The notes: a model not told the origin generated them from the sequence alone. A DNA stretch of 64,000 nucleotides from Brachionus rotundiformis (GCA_016802295.1 JAESIW010000137.1:1789318-1853317), one strand, 5' to 3'. Counted from the stretch's first letter, positions 49,401 to 62,428 are shown. Made by a program: numbers and translations.

Positions 49401-50074
49401 TCGGATCTGGTTTTAGCATTAGATAACAAAAGGCAAACTTAACTTCAATAGTTTTTTCCTGTTCTATGGTTTCATTATTCTGTACATTTTCTTCATAAGC
49501 TCTGGTTCTCAAATCACCCAAATAATCATTAACTATTTTTGACTGGTCTCTGTCCATTACATTTGCTTTCAAGGCATTTTTTAATAAAGTAAGAGCCTTT
49601 GATCGATCTATGTCTTCCAGTATTTTGGCATATTCGATATAAAATTGACCAAGTTTAACACAATATTTGTGTCTGTTCATCCATGAAAGCCAGTCTAATT
49701 TTTTAGCCTCATGTTTACTTATCTATTTTAATTTTTATTTAAATTTTCTATAATTTAAAATAAACAAATCTCACATAGTTAATGAAGAGGGTTAAAAGTC
49801 GATGATCATTTTGGTACATTTTGTTCTTTTTACAATTGGTCAAAGCTCGATTGTACAATTCAATAATTTCACTTTTATTAATTTCTTTATTGACATATAA
49901 CTGATCGGACCATTCAACATACCGTAGCCAAACGTCAATATTGTCATCTTGCCGTCTTTGGATTTCTTTTTCGTAATGGCTGCGTATTTGATTCAAATAA
50001 GTTTGGTCATTCGGCTCGGCCTTGCTATTTGATTGAACTATGGGATTTATATTTTCTTGATTTGTCTTATTCAT
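46456..50074 (-). CDS. BUB1: BUB1/BUBR1-type (MADBUB) spindle checkpoint kinase
   Basis: Exons: 50074-49775, 49722-49283, 49226-48836, 48774-46456; the product is 1149 aa. It acts at kinetochores in the spindle assembly checkpoint. N-terminal Mad3/BUB1 TPR domain: QIRSHYEKEIQRRQDDN, IDVWLRYVEW, FYIEYAKILEDIDRSKA. Right after it is a GLEBS motif for BUB3 binding (FQFEEIRARKY, residues 213-223) and a KEN motif at 230-232. A long Asn/Ser/Thr-rich middle follows. The kinase domain (~840-1149) keeps IGKGSFAKIYLI, MALKVDK and IHADIKPDN, but DFG is LIDFN (~1009); vertebrate BUB1 has DLG here. At the position expected for the N-terminal KEN box the protein has NQENINP. No second BUB gene is in the window, so this may be the undivided ancestral form combining BUB1 and BUBR1 features. 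Confidence 0.9.
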
Positions 50075-50522
50075 TTTTTATTTAAAATAAATGTTCAATT
50101 TTGAATTTTTAGTTTAATTTCAAAATAAATTGTAAATAATAATTTTAAATCCTTCAACTTAGCATGATCGGCTTGAAGTCAAGATTATGTAAAATTAAAG
50201 ATTATTTTGTTTTATAAATTTTAGTAATTCTATAATATATTTTAAAAGCTATCTAATTTAATTTTTCAATTATATCTTAGTTAGAGTTTATTTATTTTTA
50301 TTAAATTAAATCAATTTTTTTTTCAATAAAAAAAAAACTTTAAGATACATTTTATTAAATGGTTCAATTTCAAAAAAATATAGAAAATGATTTTCTAAAT
50401 TAACAAAAGTTCAACAATTTTGAGATCAATTATTCTCTTTTAAATTTTATTGACAACTGGTCCAAATTATTAACTCAGATTTTTTTAAAAATCATTTTTT
50501 TCCAAATCCAAAAAAGCTTAAA
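50075..50522. other. AT-rich spacer
   Basis: No gene seen; promoter side of the BUB gene and 3' side of SLC7 paralogue 2. Confidence 0.45.
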
Positions 50523-52603
50523 TTACTCTAATTTTGATTCATCAAAAACAGAATTTGTCAATTTTTGAACGAATATTGTTATAAAATCTTTGATAAAAAT
50601 AAGTTTTTTAAAGATTGAAAAGAAGTTAAAATTACCCAATTTATCTTGAATTTCCTTTGGTTTTTTCCAAACTACTCCAATTCCATAAACAGGTATTCCA
50701 AGAGCAATTATTGCCAAACAGCAAAATGATTCAAGTGGAATTTGATACAGAGTCATTAAGATTATAAATATGCACACAATTAAAAACGTAATTGGATAGA
50801 ACAGATTAACCTTAATGGGTCTTGGTAAATCAGGTCTTGTTTTACGTAGCAAAAGGAGACCACCAACAGACAGAGCAATAAATAGATATTCAGCTAGTAC
50901 GCCAAGATTTATGAGAACAAATGTATCTTGAAACAAAAGACAAATCAATGTAGCAAAACTCTTCAAAATAAAAATCTTCAACAATATATCTAAATTACAG
51001 ATAAACCTTACCATAAACATAACTGATACTATGGGAGTAAAGTATCTAATACTTATAAATGCTAGCATATTTGGCATATGATTATTCCTGGCTGCACCAA
51101 AAATGATTCTATATTAAAATTTATTGTTATTTTTCAGGTTAATTTACATTCAAAATACCTAGATGTAGAAAATAAGATTCCATTTACGAATCCAAAAGTT
51201 GATAAGGCCACAAAAATAGATATTATCCATGAATAACTTCCAATTAGCTCTTCACTAAATGTCTAATTATTTATTTTTTAAAATATTAAATTCATTAAAA
51301 AATCAAATAAAATAAGTTATTTATTATGCATACCACGGCAACAGCATTCGATTCTAGCATTTTACGTGGTGTCAACAAGGTAAAGTATGCAATATTGGTA
51401 AATGTATAGACAATAATAACAATTATTAAACCGATCCATATTGAGCGTGGTAGTGTTCTTAGATAATTAAAAAATAAAGATAAACTTTGACATATTTTGT
51501 TTTACTTGTTGGGTTCTTTAACTTCTTCAACAACAAAATTCAAATAACTCCATCCAGCATAACAGAATAAGCCTGAATAAAAGGCAACAGCTATCTTTCC
51601 AGGTTCATAATTGCTTTCCTCGAAAGGAGAGACAAAATTTTCAACTCGTCCTTTAAACAAATTAAATTATTTTTTTTAAACTAATTTTTATTTAAAGCAT
51701 AAATTTGGTTTTCTCATTTTAAATTTAATAATTATCAATTTAAAAATTTGAAATTTCCAATCATTTATAATGCTTATTGATTGTTATTAGCACATTTAAA
51801 AAAATGATAATTAAAACTTTACTTTAAATATTCAAACAATAATAAAATAAAATTAAATATAAATATAATTGATAAAACATTTATATAATTTGTAAATAAT
51901 AGTTTATATAAAAATATCTGAAAAATAAAATTAATCTACCTTGAAAAAGACAATAGATTCCGAAGGCCACGATAGTCAACAAGGCGATTATTTTTCCAGC
52001 CGAAAAAACATTTTGGATCCTATTTACCCATTTTACACTTACACAATTGAGCCATGTCAAAATTACTTAAATAAGATAATTCTTATAGCAAAAAAGACTA
52101 TCATTAGAACACAACTTACAGACTGCACATGCAGCGATTAGAGTTCGGCTAGCCGATGGTGCATCACAACTTGGATAAACAGGCTGCAAAATATAGTCGG
52201 CAAAAGTAAGAGCCGCAACAGCATTAGCGGTGGGAATGATGATAATCAATTGAGACCATACGAAAAGAAACCCATAAAGACTTCCAAAAGCTGTCATTAT
52301 GTACTCATAATCACCACCTGCTTTTGGTATCATGCATCCAAGTTCAGCGTAAGTTTGAGCGCCAAAAATTGACAGAATACCGCATATTACCCAAATAATA
52401 AGAGACAGGCCAACTGATCCGACTTCTTGGGTTACGCCCTTTATTTGGCTTTAATTTTTTATGGATAAGCTGAATAGGCTTACCTTAGGACTAACAAAAA
52501 TACCACTGCCAACAATAACTCCAATAATAAGCGAGACACCACCCGCCAAACCGATAGTTTTTTTAAGCTCAACTTTCTCCCCTTGACCAGCACTGGAGCT
52601 CAT
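50523..52603 (-). CDS. SLC7-family amino acid transporter light subunit (paralogue 2)
   Basis: A multi-exon gene from ATG 52603-52601 to TAA 50525-50523. TM1: LIIGVIVGSGIFVSPK, with the canonical GSG turn (paralogue 1 has GTG). TM3 region: ELGCMIPKAGGDYEYI. The next loop, VYPSCDAPSASR, holds the Cys that pairs with the heavy chain in vertebrate relatives. TM6 region: YSGLFCYAGWSYLNFVVEEV, closest by eye to the xCT/ASC style YAGW-x-YLNFVTEEV. The C-terminus has LGIPVYGIGVVWKKPKEIQ. One intron (~51660-51940) is about 280 bp, long for this region. Lies head to tail with the BUB gene and, beyond it, paralogue 1. Tandem duplication followed by separation, or insertion of another gene, is inferred. 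Confidence 0.88.
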
Positions 52604-53433
52604 TTTTTTTTCAAGTTTTTACTTGAATTTTAGATAAATTTTTATATTCTATAAAATATTAAATGATAATCAATTCTTAGTAGTTTAAAGTAAAAAAAGT
52701 AAAACGAGGCAAATGAATTAGTATACACATATGGTATGTTTATGAAAAAACTAGTTTTCAATCGATAAATAAAACGGAATGATTGCATTGCAAAAAAAAA
52801 TGAACTCTTTTTAATTTAAAAATACAAAGTTAAAAGGTGAGCAGAAAATTTTTAATTTAAAATAAAATTCCACGAATTGTTTATATGTTAAAATAAGGTA
52901 ACTGTAGCGATTTTTTGCATGAATTAATTAATAAAAATTTTATCGTATTTTGGATTTGAAAATTTAAATTTAAATTAATTAAATTTCGAACAATTAACTT
53001 AAACATTAAACAATAAAATAAGAATAACTTTTATGAATATTTTTTTCAATAATTTAAGAATAAATTTTTTTGAATTTAATCTTTTATTTGAATAAAATCG
53101 TATAATTTCTATCAAAATAGATATATAGAGAAAATAATTTTGATAATAAAATTCAAAAGATTTTTACAATTATTTTTATTGTTATTGGAAAAGGAATTTT
53201 TTTTGGTTACTATATCAAAAATACAAATTCAAAAAAGGAATAAAAAAGAACTCATTTTACAAGAACACTTTCCAAGAGCGTTTACATTCAAAAAAATAAT
53301 CTAATAAATTTACAATTTGATAATTTTGTTTTTTTTTTTGTTTTTTTCATTTGTAAATAAATCTTCTGCGATAAAATATATGATTAAAAAAAGAAAAAAA
53401 ATTTTCTTATTCAGAAGATTCTTTTTAACTAGT
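52604..53433. other. AT-rich spacer
   Basis: No gene seen; promoter side of SLC7 paralogue 2 and 3' untranslated region of the CEP152 gene, with long A/T runs. Confidence 0.45.
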
Positions 53434-56400
53434 CTATAAGAATATATTTTTTTTTTGCTTTGGTTGTTGTGGCAACGGTGGAGCTGAATTCTTTACCAAA
53501 TTAGATCCCATGTTGGAATTAATTGAATAATAATGTGTAGATGTTGTAGAAACAGAGTTTTGTGGATTAAAATTGGAAGCAAAGTGAACATTTTCTGTAG
53601 AAGAACTGACACTTTTATTGATTGAAGAGAGAGTCGGGCTCCGATATGAATGACCACCACTTCCAACCATGTCACTTCCAATGGAACGATTAGGAGTTCT
53701 TGACCGTGGCAACGAATGGCTACAAAAAGCTGATGCATTTGATGAAACAGTCTTGATACCAAGACTCGAACTTGACCGAATAGAGCCATTCAAATTCGAA
53801 GAGCTTGTTCCAGTCTTGCCAGAGCTTTTGCCAGACATTTCGCTCATTACCTCATCGGAATCGAACTCTAATTTAATAGGCAGTTCCTCATCGTTCTCAA
53901 ACAAAGAATGCCTTGACAAACTTGTCTTGTAGACATTTAAATTGGTCTTTGGTTTCATTATGTCGGCGTTCAACTGGCGACTATTAATATTTGTATTTGA
54001 TCGGGCTAGTGACAAGTTTTTTTCACCTTGTGTTGGCACAAAATTTGAAGAGCTTCTGGTCAAATTAGATGCCGAATGAGGCCGCTGAGCAGTCAATTGT
54101 CTGGCAAAATTTTTCTGAGTTTTTTTTTGCCGAATATTTTGATATTTTTTAAAAAAAGTTCCTTTTTCTTCCATTGACATTATCTCACAGTCATCCACAT
54201 AAATACAATCTTTGTCATTTAAATCATCCGAGACAGTCTCAACCAAATCGGCCTCCTCTTCCATATGGCTTAAAATCAAACCAGACTGGCTGCCAAGCTT
54301 GTTTTTTAGGCCCCAAGCCGGAGTTTTATTCATGTTTTCTTCGAGGAATTTTTTTGTTATTGGCGATTCAAAGTTGGCGCCAGATACAGGTGACAATGTG
54401 TTCATTTGGCTCAAATTACTCCAACTTTGTCTCAATGGCGTGTACTTATAGCCCGATGAAAGAACGATTGAGCCGGATTTTTTCACCGACTTAATCTCAC
54501 TCTCAGTAGCTTCCAAGTCTCTTAGAACCGAAGCCGATTTTGAGTACAAATTTGACTCAATTATTTCAGCTTGACGCTTTATTTTTGGCTCTGGTCTTTT
54601 TGTGTCCGAGCAGCTGAGTATTTTTGTCAAGTCAATCTGCAACTCGTCCATTTTGACTCTGACCATGGTGTCCGACACCCTGAATTCTTTTAATAAATCA
54701 CCTATTTTGGGCATAAAAACAGCCACTATTTTATCCCTGACGAATTCTTTGATACTTTTGTTGTGCTCATCAAATTCGTTCATCACATCAACTTTTATTT
54801 TAGATAAAGTATGTAGATAGTTTTGCTGAAAAGTTTCCAATATATCAATGTCTTTATGGCTCATATCTGTTTGGCTAGCTGAAGTTTGGTTCATTTCTAT
54901 GCCAGCATATTTCTTGTTATGATGCTTTTTTAGTTTGTCAATGGCAGCCGAATGTGATTTCATCATGTCTTGCATTTTTTGGTTTAACTTGCTCATTTCA
55001 GCGCCATATTCTGTCTTAAGCTGTTGTTTCACACTATTGAGCTGATTCCTGAATCGTTCATCACCATTGGACAATTCTTTTTCCAAATTGGCTATTTTTT
55101 TTACAGATTGTTCATGTATTTCTTTCAAATTTTCTTTTTCTTTTTCGAATGTTATCTTCAAATTGGTCACTTCATCCAAATGCGACTCTTTCATGCTTTT
55201 CATTTCATTTTTCAGGCTTTCGACTATTTTGTCCGAATCTTGGCAATTTTTTTTATACCTAGAGACCATTTCTTGTAAATTTTCAACTTCATTTTTCGAC
55301 TTTAACAAAGCTTTTTTGTAATTTTCATTCAAAATTTGCTTATTCTTTCCCAATTCGGCCTCATATTTTTCCTGCATTTTATTAAAATGCTCCTGATACT
55401 TTTCCTGCAAGTGTTCCAATTTAACTCGATATGACTGTTCCACTGACTCGTCTCTGAAATCATTTGATCTCACATTATTTAGCTCTTGTTTAAGTTTTAT
55501 TTCATACTCTTCTTCCAATTCGGATCTTAACTTATTAAGCTCTATTTCAAAATGGGCGTCAGTGTTGCTTAAGATCTCTTCGAGCTCGCGGATCCTTTCC
55601 ATCAAATTGCCAATGTACTCCTCTTGATCGGCCTCATTTTCATCATTATCAGTCTGATTTTGTTTATGCTCAGATCTGGGTTTTTCCTTTATTTTTCGTA
55701 ATAAACTCTTCTCGTTTTGGTCATATTCGTCAATTTTTTTTTGGTAATAGTCCATTAATCTTTCCTTTTCTCTAGCAAACTCGATGGTTTTTTCATTAAG
55801 GGCTTTTTCCACATTGTCCTTATTTGTTTGTAAAAATGTATCATAATCTTCCTGGAATCGTTTCTCAAGTTGTTCGATACACTTTTGAAGCTCTTCATCT
55901 TTTTTGGCCATCACGACAGCTTTGGAAGATTCGGCTTCTTCAATTTTCTTCTTTAGATTACCAATATCTAGTTCAAATGATTTTTTCTGAGCTTTGAAAT
56001 CTTCTATTTCTTTACTAAGCTTTGATTCAGTATCTTTGGCATTGCTCTCTTGGTCTTTAAACTTGGTCTCAGTTTGCTCAATTTGGCTCTTAAGATTAAC
56101 AATTTGAGCATCCTTTTCCGCAATTAAGCTCTCTAATTCGGAGATTCGAGCCTCTTTTAAGCCCAATTTTCCCAAATCCGAATCTTTAGTTACTAATAAC
56201 TGTTCTATTTCACTTATTTTTTGGTTAAGTTCTTGTTTTTCTCGCTCCAAATTTTCAATAGAATTCAATAGTTTGCTTTTTTCTTGCTCATGGTCACTTT
56301 TTGCATCAGCCAAAGCTGATTCAGTCTTTTTTTCTTCTGTATCCAGTTTTAATTTATATATTTCTAGCTCATTTTTTAAAGAGCCAATTTCTGAATCCAA

Positions 56401-59400
56401 TTTTTCTTCATTATCTTTTAGACATCGTTCTAAAATGGATATTTTTTCCTTATATTCGGATTCACTTCGGCTTGCCTTGAGCTCACAGTTGGCTTTATCA
56501 AGTCTAAGCTGGTCATTAAACTTTTCCGAAGCAATCAACTTTTCTCTACAAGTTTTTAAATCTGACAAATTGGAATCAATTTGCTTTCTATATTCAGCTA
56601 TAAGACTTGTACGCTCATTAGACCATTTTTCATTCAATAAATTTTTTTGCTCGTCCAGCTTGTTGGCCAACAAAAGGTCCAATTTTTGCTTGATCTTGGC
56701 CTCATATTCTTCATCATACTGCTGCTTCAAAGTGTCTTGTAAATTGTTCTTATCATTGCATACTTCCCGGTACATCTCGCGAAATTTCTGCATCTCATTA
56801 TCCCGATTGGCAATTTTAAGATTCAAATCATTTATTTGAGCTTCATATTCATTTATCAGTATCAAATATTTTTGTTCATTTATGGAATTATTTTGAGGTT
56901 GGCTGTGCTGTTTTAAGTTTAGTTCTTGGTGCAACTGGTCAATTATTTTTTCTAATTCTTGGCAATGATTTTGTTTATTGAATAATTCCAGTTCAAGATT
57001 GGATCTTAAATGTTGATTTTGCTCTTCTGAATCCAGTAATTGGTCCAATTTGGCATTTTTTTCCATTAATTCATTAGACAGATCGCTTTTTTCGCGATTC
57101 AGTTCTTCGATTAAAGCACTCAGTTTGTCTATTTCCTGTTTTGGAACACCGTCGTTAGGTGCTTGTTTGATATTAGCAATTTCTGATCTTAACTTTTCAC
57201 ATTCCAATTGATAGTTCTGGATCTCGGTTCGTTTTTGTTTTATTAAGTTTAGGGCTCGTTCTAATTCATTTTGAAGTGATTTCATAGAGCCAGTGCTCAC
57301 TGATTCATTAGTGCTCAACATGTGCAAAGTATTGGATAGATTGGAGATGTGAAAATCAATACTGTCATTTGTTTGATCTTGATTGGAGCCAGCAGTTCTT
57401 TCCAAGACTTTTTTCAGCTCAATCTCAAGTTCTTTGCACTTTTCTGTAAGTTGATCAATCAATTTGCTTTTACTGTCATCGCTCATTTTGCTAAAAAAAA
57501 ATAATTGTTTTTTAAATTAGATTAATGACTTTTATATTAATAAGAAATATAAATTAAAGTACAAATTTTAAATTATAGCTTTGTTTAAATTGCCCGGCTT
57601 GAGTCCGTAGCTAAACTGGAATTCAAAACTTAATTGATGTAAAATTTCCAGCCTCGTGAAAAAGTGACTAAGTCTAAAATTAATTAGCTGTTTTCTTAAT
57701 TAGTAAGTCTACTGGAATAGAATTTATTTAATGATCAAAAATATATTTTTTCAAAAAATTAAATATGATTTATTGACGATTTGTATTTTATGCAAACAAA
57801 TTGCTTGAATTTCAAATAAATCAAATAAATATCTAAGTTTATTTTTTTTAACTTTAAGAAAATATTTAAATATTTTTTTTTAATAAAAAATAATTTTTTT
57901 TTTTCAAAAGTTTATAATAGAGCTCGTTTTACAAAAGGTTCTAAATAAATACTAAATAATAAACACTGTCCCTTATTCTTAACTGATACAAATGCAAGAT
58001 CTTGTTTTACATAATACTTGGTCAGCTTTCATTTAAGTTTGTTATTTTTTTGGAAAAATTGTCAATAAATTAATAAAAAGAATAAAAAAAAACAAATCAA
58101 AAGTGTCCAAATTTTTTGAATATTTTTTTAAATACTCAGCTTATATAAATCAGTTTTTTAATTATTGTCAACTGGTCAAAAATTTAAATAAAAAATCAAA
58201 AAACAACTTACTCTTTGCTTAAACCAGCAATAATTACATCTTGATTATATTTTGCCTGAAGATCATTAATATTTTTTGTTAATCTATTAATAACTTCAGC
58301 TGTCTCTATCTGAGCCGCTTCGGCATTTTTGTTCGCGGTGTCCAATTCTACTCTTAAAATCCTAATAAACTCATGTTTGTCATCCAATTCTTTTTTGTTC
58401 TGTGCCAAAGTTTCCTTCATTTGGAACAAATCTTTTTCATATTGTTCTCTCAATTGTTGAATGAAGTGCTCATGTTGTTCTTGCATTCGCTCCAAAGTGT
58501 CCATTTTCTGCTGTTCTGTTATTTGTAAATGCAAATTTTCGATCTCGTGTTCTTGGTCATTCAGCTTTTGCTCCAAAATTCGATTGTTCTGTTTGAGTTT
58601 TTCCATTTTTTCTTGCATATCAACACTATTCTTTTGAGCAACTTCTGTTTCAGATTTGTACTGGTTGCACAAATCATGCGCTTGGTCCAAACTTACCTGT
58701 ACGCTTTCTTTTTCTTTTTCGACCAAGTACAACTTGTGCTTCATGGCCCTCATTTCTCTGGACATGTCTTCTTGATAGGCAGCAAATCTATTCGATACTT
58801 CTTCGAGTTTTTTGCCGCGGATTTTGTACAAGAACTGTGCTTGGCAATACAAACGATTAAGGTGATCAATGCTGAAGTACTCTTGTTGTTGTCGTTGTTC
58901 CTCATCGTGCAGTTCTTGCAATTGCTCTTCATTCAACTCATTCAAATCAATCATTGAAGCTTCTTGGAAATTTTGATTAGTGCCTTTTTTTTTCGACTTC
59001 TCGTCTTCTTTAGATGTAAATTCAATTTGCATACCGTTTCCAAAAGAAGCCACTGGCACCTTATTTGACTTGTTCTCGGCTGAGTTCGGGAATTCATTAT
59101 TTTCGTCAATATCCTCATGTATTTGATGCATTGTTCCAGGAGCTGCGAATCTTTCCAAAGAATGCATTTTGTTGTGCGATACATAATGTTGTTTTTGAAT
59201 GTTTAAGTACTGGTGCATGTCTTGATTTGTGTTTGTTACATCATTGGGATCAATCTCGGCCAAAGTGTTGTCCGGCTTTTCGAATTCCTTATTGGCCTCG
59301 ATCAATTTTCGTTGTCTATAGAACAATTTGTCCTCCTGAATACTCGGTATGGCAGTAGCCTGCAGCATCTGAGGATTGGGGGGGTTGTGGTTGGCTGGAG

Positions 59401-59759
59401 TGGAAAAATGGTTCATTAGATAGTTTGGATTAGGACCTAAACCATTGTACACCGTCATATCATGTTCGTGTTCTTGATTTTGGTGAAAAATCTGCTTTTG
59501 CTCTGTCTCAGACTCATCACAGCTCGAATCTGCCGAGGAGCTCAGCATTGAATCATCATCCAAAATTCCATCTAATCCCCCCTGAGATATCAACTCTTTT
59601 ATCTATTAAAATATTTATTTTATTTAATTATTACGCCATTATAGATAACTTTTTTGGCATTACTTCATTATCCTGCTGCTTGTCATCTTCATGCTCGCTT
59701 TCTTCCTCTAGATAAAGCGCATTTGCATCAAAATTGATGCTACCAACTTGGTTCTCCAT
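53434..59759 (-). CDS. CEP152: CEP152/Asterless centriole duplication scaffold
   Basis: Exons: 59759-59664, 59602-58212, 57490-53434; the product is 1847 aa (human CEP152 1710). CEP152 recruits PLK4 and CPAP to the mother centriole to start duplication. The N-terminus is acidic (ILDDDSMLSSSADSSCDESE), as in the PLK4 polo-box binding region. Almost everything from residue ~240 to ~1320 is coiled coil. Stretches that align with vertebrate CEP152 by eye: ERMQEQHEHFIQQLREQYEK, TAEVINRLTKNINDLQ, MYREVCNDKNNLQDTL, FLQTNKDNVEKALNEK, and YLHTLSKIKVDVMNEFDEHN, the last matching the conserved C-terminal patch. The tail is Ser-rich and ends with PPLPQQPKQKKNIFL. The 721-bp intron between exons 2 and 3 is the longest confirmed here; both flanking frames and the donor/acceptor phase fit, so the two halves are one gene. 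Confidence 0.85.
57491..58211 (-). other. Long intron of CEP152
   Basis: Donor GTAAGT after AGCAAAGA and acceptor tttttttttag before CAAAATGAGC give phase 2. AT-rich with long T runs; no separate gene or RNA seen. An ATG right after the acceptor (57486) could also serve as an internal start for a short form lacking the N-terminus. Confidence 0.6.
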
Positions 59760-60746
59760 TGTACTCAAAAAAATTTTAAAAAATTTTACTCAAATTTCTA
59801 TAAAAACTCATTCAAATCTATTTCTAAAAAATTTATTTAACTATTTTCTTTATCTTTTATTAGATAAGTGTAGTTTACAATCATAGCAACCAATTGGTTA
59901 TCTTAAATTAAAGAAACATTTTAAATTTTGAGCATAGCAGAGCAACCGAGCTTAATTTGAATTAAATTTTAAATTTATTTGAACTAGTTTAAATGTCCTA
60001 TAGTAACCAAATTTATCGATTTGCAGATACATGAACAGAACGTTTCTCTCTATTCTTTTTTGTAGCTGTTTTACCTGGTCGATTTAAAATAAAAATTCAA
60101 AATTTTGAATGAGTCAAAAGTATATGCGAAGATATTCTGAATTTTTCTGAATGGTGATCAGAATGTGTCTTAAAAAATGGACTTAACTTTTTCTTTTAAA
60201 ATAACAAATAATAAACATTAACCTGTGAAATTTACCTTAATTGTATTTGTTTTCAGAATTAATTTATGAATAAATAGAAACCATTTTAGAGAATTTATTT
60301 GTACTTTATTCCTCTTAAAATATTAATTGATAAATTGTTGTAATAAAAATAAAATAGATAAGAATTTGATTTAAGCTTGATTTAAACCATGGCACGCTAT
60401 TGAAGTGGTTTTAGCAGACTGGGCTTTTATTTTTTCTAAAAATTAGGCTAATTAATAGTTGGAAAAGTTCCTGACAAAAATAAATATTGGTTTTAAGTGA
60501 TAGATTTATTGAATTTTATTATTTGGGTTATAAAAAAATACTGACCTTTTCGGTCTCAAATATTAAGATAATGCTATTTTCATCACACTAACTTAAACAA
60601 TTAGTAACCAAAAAGTACGCCTTTAAATTTGTTTTATATATTTTATTTTGAAAAAATGGTTAATTAATTTTGCCATAATTTAATAAGTTATTATCAAAAA
60701 CTTTAGAAAAATTAATTTTTCTATATCAAATAATTTTGAATAAAAA
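59760..60746. promoter_or_regulatory. Divergent spacer between CEP152 and AGGF1
   Basis: The two start codons face away across 987 bp of AT-rich DNA, so both promoters lie here. No gene, repeat or distinct element is recognisable. Confidence 0.4.
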
Positions 60747-62428
60747 ATGAACAGTATAGATAAATGCTGTCAAACTGACGAAGAACTCGTCTACTACTTC
60801 GCTTGGTCAAGTGAGTATCTCTTAAAAATTCTGCCTAAATATATTGATTATGAAATGCTTAAGAATATTATGAACATTTTGTGAAACATTATCTTTCACA
60901 AAATGATCACAACACTAAACAACCATCAAATGATGAATCTGAAATAGAAGTGTTAAATGCTGAATCCATAAAACAAATTGCAGAGAGTACCATGGAAAAA
61001 CGAGGCATTTTGTATGATAGCAAAAGTGGTCTCTACTTTGATACCCAAAATGCTCTTTATTATGACCAAGTTTTATATATTAATAAAAAAAGGAATAATT
61101 AGAAACTAATTGGAATTAATTTAAGAATCAGCAACTTTATTATGATATTGGGAGCGGAATTAGTTATAAATTTAAATTCGTAACTCAAACTAATTCTCAC
61201 CATTTGCGCTTTCATTCGCGAATTCCCAAAAATGAGATATATCACTTACGAAAATTGATAGGGTTTGCTGAACCAGATATGGAAGAACCAGACACGACTC
61301 ACAGTTCAGATGGTGAACAAGAATTTCATGATACATCCAAATGTCCTCCTTGTATAAGAGCAATATTAATTGAATCTGAATTAGAAGATTTTCACCTTGG
61401 CTCTCTATTCCTAATACCCTATACTGGAGGTTTAATTGGATCTGGAGATGAACCATCTAAATATGTATTACATTTTCCAAATACAGATAAAATAGACAAA
61501 ATTCATGCATCTATCAGATATGAAAGAAAGAAAAAGACTTTTCTAATTAAAGGTATTCCAGAATAAGGATGTTTTACATAAAAAAAAGCTAAGCTTTTAG
61601 ACGAAAATAGTTTGAGTGGTACCTGGCTTAATGAGAATAGACTGGAAGAAAAAATTGAAGCTAAATTGAGACATGGAGATAAGTTATCTTTGGGTAGAGT
61701 AGTTGTTCTCTTGGTACATATACATGATGGCTCAAATACTTGTGTAAATTGCGAGCCAGGAGAGGTGATGCACAAATTAAAGCTTGAAAAAGAAAGTTTA
61801 GCTTCAAATGAAAAGACATTATCCTATGATAGAGAAGATATAAGAAGAGAAAATGTTAAACTCATTAAGTCCAAGTAAATATTTAAACTACTCAATATTT
61901 GAAGATATAAGATATATTGATATTTTGGCTTAATAAAGATACGGATTAAATTTTGGCCAGGATAAAAAGTTGGCTATTAGCAATGATTATACAGATCGAG
62001 CTAAGCAAAGACGCGATGAATTTGGCGTTGATTATTCACATTTAGAGAGTGTAAATGAGACATCTAGATGTACCGATGACAAAGTCAAAAGTGACATTGG
62101 ATTTAAGCTTATGTCAAAAATGGGCTGGAAAGAAGGCAAAGGACTTGGCAAAAAAGAGACTGGAATAACAGAACCAGTAAATTCCACTTGATTACAATTT
62201 TTATAAATTTATTTTCTAATTAAGTTGAATACTAAAATCAAATTGGACAAAAGTGGTATAGGCTCGGCAAATAATTCACATATTGACTTGGAATCAGATG
62301 AAAAACAGCGGAAAAAATATCTTAAGTGGGCTAAGACTAAAGAAAGATTCGAATCACTTAAGCCAATTGGCAAACTGACCACTGTTTTTAATGATGATGA
62401 TGATGAAGATGAAGATGATAAAAATTAA
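60747..62428 (+). CDS. AGGF1: AGGF1 homologue (OCRE, FHA and G-patch domains)
   Basis: First exons 60747-60810 and 60864 onward; later joins include 61552/61589, ~61873/61942 and ~62185/62225. Known as angiogenic factor with G-patch and FHA domains; in cells the family is linked to RNA processing. The OCRE-like aromatic repeats read ILYDSKSGLYFDTQNALYYD and QLYYDIGSG. The FHA domain starts CPPCIRAILIES, continues SLFLIPYTGGLIG, and after an intron has LLDENSLSGTWLNENRL, then HDGSNTCVNCEPGEV, almost identical in pattern to vertebrate AGGF1. The G-patch is MSKMGWKEGKGLGKKETGIT. The protein ends in an Asp/Glu run (DDDDEDEDDKN). One FHA intron appears to be only 36 bp (61553-61588). AATAAA follows at 62479. 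Confidence 0.9.

Noticed and set aside
54174..55321. Plus-strand frames across CEP152
   Set aside because: They lie inside the long coiled-coil exon on the other strand and read as hydrophobic mirror images of Glu/Lys/Gln-rich coding sequence.
58529..59419. Plus-strand frames across CEP152 exon 2
   Set aside because: Shadows of the coding strand; no start context, domain or splice logic.
40706..59759. Functional cluster of cell-division genes (CTF18, BUB, CEP152)
   Set aside because: The three genes share a strand and a broad theme, but two transporters lie among them and spacing is ordinary; no evidence beyond coincidence.
61190..61775. Minus-strand frames across AGGF1
   Set aside because: The plus strand encodes a clear FHA domain through the same bases.
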